In this document: one piece after another, positions 1 to 9,750 of the stretch
How positions within the stretch are numbered: the first letter of the stretch is position 1
How the letters are laid out: every line of letters starts with the position of its first letter
DNA from: Sabellastarte sp. h YS-2021
Lineage: Eukaryota; Annelida; Polychaeta; Sabellida; Sabellidae
Assembly (NCBI GenBank): GCA_964017235.1
Contig: CAXHLB010000008.1
Span: 558,001-622,000 of the forward strand
DNA: 64,000 nt
Direction: 5' to 3'
The notes under the pieces: model-generated
What the model saw: only the letters and a program-made list of their open reading frames with translations
What the model was told of the DNA's origin: nothing
The model's database searches: none
Translations under genes and position numbers: made by a program

Positions 1-155
1 TTGGTCCAAACACTGAGTAAAAATAACCAATAAAGATGGAGTAGCTTTGACACCTTCGAATTGGGTTAATCTATGTCACATTGCTCTGTAACCTGCGATG
101 GGGTAGTCTAGCTGCATAAAACCCATATACCTGGGACGCCATTTTGGCAGGATAA

Positions 156-343
156 CTAAGCCAGATATTGGGATGTAATGCTGCAATTTGGGCCAAAGAC
201 TGAGGGGGTGGCACCAATAAATATGCAACAGCTTTGGGACTTACAGCAAGGAGTAAATCCGCTGCAGGGAGATTCTACGATTTGAGATGAACTCTACTGG
301 TTGCAGTAATTCATATATACAGGAGGTCATGTTTCTACCATAT
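156..343 (+). repeat. 188-bp half-unit L of the monomer
   Basis: CTAAGCC starts this half and recurs 188 bp later at 344, then 187 bp after that at 531, splitting the 375-bp unit into two related halves. Over the first 87 bases, this half and an A-type right half differ at 21 positions (about 76% identity) without gaps. Seven of the 21 differences fall in one 10-base stretch around half-unit position 51-60. The last 40 or so bases of the halves also resemble each other (TGCA, CATATAC, a GG-rich step, CATAA before the next CTAAGCC). The middle 60 or so bases have diverged too far to align by eye. The length is close to a plant or animal nucleosome repeat, a common satellite unit size. Confidence 0.85.
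187..197. other. 11-bp dyad TTTGG-N-CCAAA, L-half example
   Basis: The sequence reads TTTGGGCCAAA, a perfect 5-bp inverted repeat around one central base. It recurs at the same place in nearly every monomer of classes A, C, D, K, F, G and H. In class B it reads TTTGGGCTAAA, which breaks one pair. The same dyad, with a different central base, lies 187-188 bp away in the other half. Dyads of this kind can be protein-binding sites, but no protein is implied by the sequence alone and the function is unknown. Confidence 0.6.
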
Positions 344-530
344 CTAAGCCAAATATTGAGATATTTTGCTGCAATTTGGCCTAAACACTAAGTAAAAATT
401 ACCAATAAATATGGAATAGCTTTGGCACCTTCGAATTGGGTTAGTCTATGTCACATTGCTCTGTAACCTGCAATAGGGTGGTCTAGCTGCATAAAACCCA
501 TATACCTGGGGCGCCATTTTGGCAGCATAA
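344..530 (+). repeat. 187-bp half-unit R of the monomer
   Basis: This is the partner of the L half. It begins CTAAGCCAAATATTGAGATA and runs across the arbitrary monomer boundary at 375/376 to the next CTAAGCC at 531. It contains the TTCGAA site and the CCCATATACCTGGG stretch that L lacks, so the halves are not interchangeable and are propagated together as 375 bp. I saw no 187-bp slippage (gain or loss of a single half) in the 170 monomers, which suggests exchange now uses the full 375-bp register. The R half that leads into class B carries T at monomer position 7, which breaks the dyad described separately. Confidence 0.85.
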
Positions 531-1124
531 CTAAGCCAAATATTTGGCTGTAATGCTGCAATTTGGGCTAAAGATTAAGTGGGTGGCACTAATAAATATG
601 CAACAGCTTTGGGACTTACAGCAAGGAGTAAATCTACTGTAGGAAGATTCTACGATTTGAGATGAACTCTACTGGTTGCAGTAATTCATATATACAGGAG
701 GTCATGTTTCCACCATATCTAAGCCAAATATTGAGATATTTTGCTGCAATTTGGCCCAAACACTAAGTAAAAATTACCAATAAATATGGAATAGCTTTGG
801 CACCTTCGAATTGGGTTAATCTATGTCACATTGCTCTGTAACCTGCGATGGGGTAGTCTAGCTGCATAAAACCCATATACCTGGGACGCCATTTTGGCAG
901 GATAACTAAGCCAGATATTGGGATGTAATGCTGCAATTTGGGCCAAAGACTGAGGGGGTGGCACCAATAAATATGCAACAGCTTTGGGACTTACAGCTAG
1001 CAGTAAATCCGCTGCAGGGAGATTCTGCGACTTGGGATGAAATATACTGGTTGCAGTAATTCATATATACAGGGGGTCATGTTTCCACCATAACTAAGCC
1101 AAATATTGAGATATTATGCTGCAA

Positions 1125-1135
1125 TTTGGTCCAAA
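1125..1135. other. 11-bp dyad TTTGG-N-CCAAA, R-half example
   Basis: The sequence reads TTTGGTCCAAA and lies 188 bp after the L-half dyad at 937-947. Class C starts read TTTGGCCCAAA, so the central base varies (G, T or C) while the arms hold. Class B and the K copies with a TTGGCCTAAA start have lost one arm base. Symmetry kept in two halves that differ at about a quarter of nearby positions is the reason to list it; chance retention within the best-conserved stretch is the main alternative. Confidence 0.55.
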
Positions 1136-2250
1136 CACTGAGTAAAAATTACCAATAAAGATGGAGTAGCTTTGACACCTTCGAATTGGGTTAATCTATG
1201 TCACATTGCTCTGTAACCTGCGATGGGATAGTCTAGCTGCATAAAACCCATATACCTGGGACGCCATTTTGGCAGGATAACTAAGCCAGATATTGGGATG
1301 TAATGCTGCAATTTGGGCCAAAGACTGAGGGGGTGGCACCAATAAATATGCAACAGCTTTGGGACTTACAGCAAGGAGTAAATCCGCTGCAGGGAGATTC
1401 TACGATTTGAGATGAACTCTACTGGTTGCAGTAATTCATATATACAGGAGGTCATGTTTCCACCATATCTAAGCCAAATATTGAGATATTTTGCTGCAAT
1501 TTGGCCTAAACACTAAGTAAAAATTACCAATAAATATGGAATAGCTTTGGCACCTTCGAATTGGGTTAGTCTATGTCACATTGCTCTGTAACCTGCAATA
1601 GGGTGGTCTAGCTGCATAAAACCCATATACCTGGGGCGCCATTTTGGCAGCATAACTAAGCCAAATATTTGGCTGTAATGCTGCAATTTGGGCTAAAGAT
1701 TAAGTGGGTGGCACTAATAAATATGCAACAGCTTTGGGACTTACAGCAAGGAGTAAATCTACTGTAGGAAGATTCTACGATTTGAGATGAACTCTACTGG
1801 TTGCAGTAATTCATATATACAGGAGGTCATGTTTCCACCATATCTAAGCCAAATATTGAGATATTTTGCTGCAATTTGGCCCAAACACTAAGTAAAAATT
1901 ACCAATAAATATGGAATAGCTTTGGCACCTTCGAATTGGGTTAATCTATGTCACATTGCTCTGTAACCTGCGATGGGGTAGTCTAGCTGCATAAAACCCA
2001 TATACCTGGGACGCCATTTTGGCAGGATAACTAAGCCAGATATTGGGATGTAATGCTGCAATTTGGGCCAAAGACTGAGGGGGTGGCACCAATAAATATG
2101 CAACAGCTTTGGGACTTACAGCTAGCAGTAAATCCGCTGCAGGGAGATTCTGCGACTTGGGATGAAATATACTGGTAGCAGTAATTCATATATACAGGGG
2201 GTCATGTTTCCACCATAACTAAGCCAAATATTGAGATATTATGCTGCAAT

Positions 2251-5200
2251 TTGGTCCAAACACTGAGTAAAAATAACCAATAAAGATGGAGTAGCTTTGA
2301 CACCTTCGAATTGGGTTAATCTATGTCACATTGCTCTGTAACCTGCGATGGGGTAGTCTAGCTGCATAAAACCCATATACCTGGGACGCCATTTTGGCAG
2401 GATAACTAAGCCAGATATTGGGATGTAATGCTGCAATTTGGGCCAAAGACTGAGGGGGTGGCACCAATAAATATGCAACAGCTTTGGGACTTACAGCAAG
2501 GAGTAAATCCGCTGCAGGGAGATTCTACGATTTGAGATGAACTCTACTGGTTGCAGTAATTCATATATACAGGAGGTCATGTTTCCACCATATCTAAGCC
2601 AAATATTGAGATATTTTGCTGCAATTTGGCCTAAACACTAAGTAAAAATTACCAATAAATATGGAATAGCTTTGGCACCTTCGAATTGGGTTAGTCTATG
2701 TCACATTGCTCTGTAACCTGCAATAGGGTGGTCTAGCTGCATAAAACCCATATACCTGGGGCGCCATTTTGGCAGCATAACTAAGCCAAATATTTGGCTG
2801 TAATGCTGCAATTTGGGCTAAAGATTAAGTGGGTGGCACTAATAAATATGCAACAGCTTTGGGACTTACAGCAAGGAGTAAATCTACTGTAGGAAGATTC
2901 TACGATTTGAGATGAACTCTACTGGTTGCAGTAATTCATATATACAGGAGGTCATGTTTCCACCATATCTAAGCCAAATATTGAGATATTTTGCTGCAAT
3001 TTGGCCCAAACACTAAGTAAAAATTACCAATAAATATGGAATAGCTTTGGCACCTTCGAATTGGGTTAATCTATGTCACATTGCTCTGTAACCTGCGATG
3101 GGGTAGTCTAGCTGCATAAAACCCATATACCTGGGACGCCATTTTGGCAGGATAACTAAGCCAGATATTGGGATGTAATGCTGCAATTTGGGCCAAAGAC
3201 TGAGGGGGTGGCACCAATAAATATGCAACAGCTTTGGGACTTACAGCTAGCAGTAAATCCGCTGCAGGGAGATTCTGCGACTTGGGATGAAATATACTGG
3301 TTGCAGTAATTCATATATACAGGGGGTCATGTTTCCACCATAACTAAGCCAAATATTGAGATATTATGCTGCAATTTGGTCCAAACACTGAGTAAAAATT
3401 ACCAATAATAATGGAGTAGCTTTGACACCTTCGAATTGGGTTAATCTATGTCACATTGCTCTGTAACCTGCGATGGGATAGTCTAGCTGCATAAAACCCA
3501 TATACCTGGGACGCCATTTTGGCAGGATAACTAAGCCAGATATTGGGATGTAATGCTGCAATTTGGGCCAAAGACTGAGGGGGTGGCACCAATAAATATG
3601 CAACAGCTTTTGGACTTACAGCAAGGAGTAAATCCGCTGCAGGGAGATTCTACGATTTGAGATGAACTCTACTGGTTGCAGTAATTCATATATACAGGAG
3701 GTCATGTTTCCACCATATCTAAGCCAAATATTGAGATATTTTGCTGCAATTTGGCCTAAACACTAAGTAAAAATTACCAATAAATATGGAATAGCTTTGG
3801 CACCTTCGAATTGGGTTAGTCTATGTCACATTGCTCTGTAACCTGCAATAGGGTGGTCTAGCTGCATAAAACCCATATACCTGGGGCGCCATTTTGGCAG
3901 CATAACTAAGCCAAATATTTGGCTGTAATGCTGCAATTTGGGCTAAAGATTAAGTGGGTGGCACTAATAAATATGCAACAGCTTTGGGACTTACAGCAAG
4001 GAGTAAATCTACTGTAGGAAGATTCTACGATTTGAGATGAACTCTACTGGTTGCAGTAATTCATATATACAGGAGGTCATGTTTCCACCATATCTAAGCC
4101 AAATATTGAGATATTTTGCTGCAATTTGGCCCAAACACTAAGTAAAAATTACCAATAAATATGGAATAGCTTTGGCACCTTCGAATTGGGTTAATCTATG
4201 TCACATTGCTCTGTAACCTGCGATGGGGTAGTCTAGCTGCATAAAACCCATATACCTGGGACGCCATTTTGGCAGGATAACTAAGCCAGATATTGGGATG
4301 TAATGCTGCAATTTGGGCCAAAGACTGAGGGGGTGGCACCAATAAATATGCAACAGCTTTGGGACTTACAGCTAGCAGTAAATCCGCTGCAGGGAGATTC
4401 TGCGACTTGGGATGAAATATACTGGTAGCAGTAATTCATATATACAGGGGGTCATGTTTCCACCATAACTAAGCCAAATATTGAGATATTATGCTGCAAT
4501 TTGGTCCAAACACTGAGTAAAAATAACCAATAAAGATGGAGTAGCTTTGACACCTTCGAATTGGGTTAATCTATGTCACATTGCTCTGTAACCTGCGATG
4601 GGGTAGTCTAGCTGCATAAAACCCATATACCTGGGACGCCATTTTGGCAGGATAACTAAGCCAGATATTGGGATGTAATGCTGCAATTTGGGCCAAAGAC
4701 TGAGGGGGTGGCACCAATAAATATGCAACAGCTTTGGGACTTACAGCTAGCAGTAAATCCGCTGCAGGGAGATTCTGCGACTTGGGATGAAATATACTGG
4801 TTGCAGTAATTCATATATACAGGGGGTCATGTTTCCACCATAACTAAGCCAAATATTGAGATATTATGCTGCAATTTGGTCCAAACACTGAGTAAAAATT
4901 ACCAATAAAGATGGAGTAGCTTTGACACCTTCGAATTGGGTTAATCTATGTCACATTGCTCTGTAACCTGCGATGGGATAGTCTAGCTGCATAAAACCCA
5001 TATACCTGGGACGCCATTTTGGCAGGATAACTAAGCCAGATATTGGGATGTAATGCTGCAATTTGGGCCAAAGACTGAGGGGGTGGCACCAATAAATATG
5101 CAACAGCTTTGGGACTTACAGCAAGGAGTAAATCCGCTGCAGGGAGATTCTACGATTTGAGATGAACTCTACTGGTTGCAGTAATTCATATATACAGGAG

Positions 5201-6000
5201 GTCATGTTTCCACCATATCTAAGCCAAATATTGAGATATTTTGCTGCAATTTGGCCTAAACACTAAGTAAAAATTACCAATAAATATGGAATAGCTTTGG
5301 CACCTTCGAATTGGGTTAGTCTATGTCACATTGCTCTGTAACCTGCAATAGGGTGGTCTAGCTGCATAAAACCCATATACCTGGGGCGCCATTTTGGCAG
5401 CATAACTAAGCCAAATATTTGGCTGTAATGCTGCAATTTGGGCTAAAGATTAAGTGGGTGGCACTAATAAATATGCAACAGCTTTGGGACTTACAGCAAG
5501 GAGTAAATCTACTGTAGGAAGATTCTACGATTTGAGATGAACTCTACTGGTTGCAGTAATTCATATATACAGGAGGTCATGTTTCCACCATATCTAAGCC
5601 AAATATTGAGATATTTTGCTGCAATTTGGCCCAAACACTAAGTAAAAATTACCAATAAATATGGAATAGCTTTGGCACCTTCGAATTGGGTTAATCTATG
5701 TCACATTGCTCTGTAACCTGCGATGGGGTAGTCTAGCTGCATAAAACCCATATACCTGGGACGCCATTTTGGCAGGATAACTAAGCCAGATATTGGGATG
5801 TAATGCTGCAATTTGGGCCAAAGACTGAGGGGGTGGCACCAATAAATATGCAACAGCTTTGGGACTTACAGCTAGCAGTAAATCCGCTGCAGGGAGATTC
5901 TGCGACTTGGGATGAAATATACTGGTAGCAGTAATTCATATATACAGGGGGTCATGTTTCCACCATAACTAAGCCAAATATTGAGATATTATGCTGCAAT
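2251..6000. repeat. 3,750-bp ten-monomer higher-order repeat, copy 1
   Basis: The order is A1-B-C-A3-B-C'-D-A2-B-C'. A3 is an A subtype with TAATAATGGA at 31-40 (here 3,406-3,415) and GCTTTTGGAC near 3,606. D, at 4,501, has an A1 front (AAATAACC) joined to a C right part (GCTAG, TGCGACTTGG), so it is a chimeric monomer. The same ten monomers follow in the same order from 6,001, which makes this a true higher-order unit rather than a chance run. Confidence 0.88.
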
Positions 6001-9000
6001 TTGGTCCAAACACTGAGTAAAAATAACCAATAAAGATGGAGTAGCTTTGACACCTTCGAATTGGGTTAATCTATGTCACATTGCTCTGTAACCTGCGATG
6101 GGGTAGTCTAGCTGCATAAAACCCATATACCTGGGACGCCATTTTGGCAGGATAACTAAGCCAGATATTGGGATGTAATGCTGCAATTTGGGCCAAAGAC
6201 TGAGGGGGTGGCACCAATAAATATGCAACAGCTTTGGGACTTACAGCAAGGAGTAAATCCGCTGCAGGGAGATTCTACGATTTGAGATGAACTCTACTGG
6301 TTGCAGTAATTCATATATACAGGAGGTCATGTTTCCACCATATCTAAGCCAAATATTGAGATATTTTGCTGCAATTTGGCCTAAACACTAAGTAAAAATT
6401 ACCAATAAATATGGAATAGCTTTGGCACCTTCGAATTGGGTTAGTCTATGTCACATTGCTCTGTAACCTGCAATAGGGTGGTCTAGCTGCATAAAACCCA
6501 TATACCTGGGGCGCCATTTTGGCAGCATAACTAAGCCAAATATTTGGCTGTAATGCTGCAATTTGGGCTAAAGATTAAGTGGGTGGCACTAATAAATATG
6601 CAACAGCTTTGGGACTTACAGCAAGGAGTAAATCTACTGTAGGAAGATTCTACGATTTGAGATGAACTCTACTGGTTGCAGTAATTCATATATACAGGAG
6701 GTCATGTTTCCACCATATCTAAGCCAAATATTGAGATATTTTGCTGCAATTTGGCCCAAACACTAAGTAAAAATTACCAATAAATATGGAATAGCTTTGG
6801 CACCTTCGAATTGGGTTAATCTATGTCACATTGCTCTGTAACCTGCGATGGGGTAGTCTAGCTGCATAAAACCCATATACCTGGGACGCCATTTTGGCAG
6901 GATAACTAAGCCAGATATTGGGATGTAATGCTGCAATTTGGGCCAAAGACTGAGGGGGTGGCACCAATAAATATGCAACAGCTTTGGGACTTACAGCTAG
7001 CAGTAAATCCGCTGCAGGGAGATTCTGCGACTTGGGATGAAATATACTGGTTGCAGTAATTCATATATACAGGGGGTCATGTTTCCACCATAACTAAGCC
7101 AAATATTGAGATATTATGCTGCAATTTGGTCCAAACACTGAGTAAAAATTACCAATAATAATGGAGTAGCTTTGACACCTTCGAATTGGGTTAATCTATG
7201 TCACATTGCTCTGTAACCTGCGATGGGATAGTCTAGCTGCATAAAACCCATATACCTGGGACGCCATTTTGGCAGGATAACTAAGCCAGATATTGGGATG
7301 TAATGCTGCAATTTGGGCCAAAGACTGAGGGGGTGGCACCAATAAATATGCAACAGCTTTTGGACTTACAGCAAGGAGTAAATCCGCTGCAGGGAGATTC
7401 TACGATTTGAGATGAACTCTACTGGTTGCAGTAATTCATATATACAGGAGGTCATGTTTCCACCATATCTAAGCCAAATATTGAGATATTTTGCTGCAAT
7501 TTGGCCTAAACACTAAGTAAAAATTACCAATAAATATGGAATAGCTTTGGCACCTTCGAATTGGGTTAGTCTATGTCACATTGCTCTGTAACCTGCAATA
7601 GGGTGGTCTAGCTGCATAAAACCCATATACCTGGGGCGCCATTTTGGCAGCATAACTAAGCCAAATATTTGGCTGTAATGCTGCAATTTGGGCTAAAGAT
7701 TAAGTGGGTGGCACTAATAAATATGCAACAGCTTTGGGACTTACAGCAAGGAGTAAATCTACTGTAGGAAGATTCTACGATTTGAGATGAACTCTACTGG
7801 TTGCAGTAATTCATATATACAGGAGGTCATGTTTCCACCATATCTAAGCCAAATATTGAGATATTTTGCTGCAATTTGGCCCAAACACTAAGTAAAAATT
7901 ACCAATAAATATGGAATAGCTTTGGCACCTTCGAATTGGGTTAATCTATGTCACATTGCTCTGTAACCTGCGATGGGGTAGTCTAGCTGCATAAAACCCA
8001 TATACCTGGGACGCCATTTTGGCAGGATAACTAAGCCAGATATTGGGATGTAATGCTGCAATTTGGGCCAAAGACTGAGGGGGTGGCACCAATAAATATG
8101 CAACAGCTTTGGGACTTACAGCTAGCAGTAAATCCGCTGCAGGGAGATTCTGCGACTTGGGATGAAATATACTGGTAGCAGTAATTCATATATACAGGGG
8201 GTCATGTTTCCACCATAACTAAGCCAAATATTGAGATATTATGCTGCAATTTGGTCCAAACACTGAGTAAAAATAACCAATAAAGATGGAGTAGCTTTGA
8301 CACCTTCGAATTGGGTTAATCTATGTCACATTGCTCTGTAACCTGCGATGGGGTAGTCTAGCTGCATAAAACCCATATACCTGGGACGCCATTTTGGCAG
8401 GATAACTAAGCCAGATATTGGGATGTAATGCTGCAATTTGGGCCAAAGACTGAGGGGGTGGCACCAATAAATATGCAACAGCTTTGGGACTTACAGCTAG
8501 CAGTAAATCCGCTGCAGGGAGATTCTGCGACTTGGGATGAAATATACTGGTTGCAGTAATTCATATATACAGGGGGTCATGTTTCCACCATAACTAAGCC
8601 AAATATTGAGATATTATGCTGCAATTTGGTCCAAACACTGAGTAAAAATTACCAATAAAGATGGAGTAGCTTTGACACCTTCGAATTGGGTTAATCTATG
8701 TCACATTGCTCTGTAACCTGCGATGGGATAGTCTAGCTGCATAAAACCCATATACCTGGGACGCCATTTTGGCAGGATAACTAAGCCAGATATTGGGATG
8801 TAATGCTGCAATTTGGGCCAAAGACTGAGGGGGTGGCACCAATAAATATGCAACAGCTTTGGGACTTACAGCAAGGAGTAAATCCGCTGCAGGGAGATTC
8901 TACGATTTGAGATGAACTCTACTGGTTGCAGTAATTCATATATACAGGAGGTCATGTTTCCACCATATCTAAGCCAAATATTGAGATATTTTGCTGCAAT

Positions 9001-9750
9001 TTGGCCTAAACACTAAGTAAAAATTACCAATAAATATGGAATAGCTTTGGCACCTTCGAATTGGGTTAGTCTATGTCACATTGCTCTGTAACCTGCAATA
9101 GGGTGGTCTAGCTGCATAAAACCCATATACCTGGGGCGCCATTTTCGCAGCATAACTAAGCCAAATATTTGGCTGTAATGCTGCAATTTGGGCTAAAGAT
9201 TAAGTGGGTGGCACTAATAAATATGCAACAGCTTTGGGACTTACAGCAAGGAGTAAATCTACTGTAGGAAGATTCTACGATTTGAGATGAACTCTACTGG
9301 TTGCAGTAATTCATATATACAGGAGGTCATGTTTCCACCATATCTAAGCCAAATATTGAGATATTTTGCTGCAATTTGGCCCAAACACTAAGTAAAAATT
9401 ACCAATAAATATGGAATAGCTTTGGCACCTTCGAATTGGGTTAATCTATGTCACATTGCTCTGTAACCTGCGATGGGGTAGTCTAGCTGCATAAAACCCA
9501 TATACCTGGGACGCCATTTTGGCAGGATAACTAAGCCAGATATTGGGATGTAATGCTGCAATTTGGGCCAAAGACTGAGGGGGTGGCACCAATAAATATG
9601 CAACAGCTTTGGGACTTACAGCTAGCAGTAAATCCGCTGCAGGGAGATTCTGCGACTTGGGATGAAATATACTGGTAGCAGTAATTCATATATACAGGGG
9701 GTCATGTTTCCACCATAACTAAGCCAAATATTGAGATATTATGCTGCAAT
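6001..9750. repeat. 3,750-bp ten-monomer higher-order repeat, copy 2
   Basis: The order A1-B-C-A3-B-C'-D-A2-B-C' repeats that of 2,251-6,000, including the rare A3 markers (TAATAATGGA at 7,156 and GCTTTTGGAC near 7,356), the D chimera at 8,251 and the TAGCAG variants at 8,176 and 9,676. By eye the only difference from copy 1 is C in place of G at 9,146. A single difference in 3.75 kb means the duplication is recent or has been kept alike by conversion. Confidence 0.87.

Larger units (their letters stand above)
1..375 (+). repeat. Reference 375-bp satellite monomer (class A1)
   Basis: This first copy is used as the coordinate frame for all monomer positions. Landmarks are TTCGAA at 55-60, a CCCA/TGGG inverted repeat with a 6-base loop near 122-135, CTAAGCC at 156-162 and again at 344-350, a 5+1+5 dyad at 187-197, and CTGCAG at 262-267. 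It has five CpG sites: 57-58, 96-97, 137-138, 260-261 and 278-279. Stops block each plus frame early (TGA 14-16, TAA 18-20, TAA 31-33). On the minus strand, the complements of stops at 66-68, 71-73 and 76-78 block all three frames. The monomer is therefore non-coding although 375 is a multiple of 3. It carries a private T at 336 where the other copies read C. Confidence 0.95.
1..2250. repeat. Six-monomer stretch A1-B-C-A2-B-C'
   Basis: Class A opens TTGGTCCAAA, has GATAAC at 151 and GCAAG at 246. Class B opens TTGGCCTAAA and carries TTAGT, CAATA, CATAAC, TAAGTGGG and ACTGTAGGAA. Class C opens TTGGCCCAAA and switches to GCTAG, TGCGACTTGG and AGGGGGTC in its right part. A1 has AAATAACC and GGGTAG; A2 has AAATTACC and GGATAG. 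C' is C with TAGCAG instead of TTGCAG at 301. A, B and C in a row form a 1,125-bp trimer, so this stretch is two trimers with different A and C subtypes. It resembles the start of the unit at 2,251, with A2 in place of A3. Confidence 0.88.

Noticed and set aside
55-71. CENP-B box-like sequence around TTCGAATTGGG
   Set aside because: The TTCG core is present, but the A and CGGG positions required by the mammalian CENP-B box consensus do not match (GGG then TTAA).
313-320. TATA-like element in CATATATAC as a promoter
   Set aside because: It is an AT-rich string repeated in every monomer with no other promoter feature or gene downstream.
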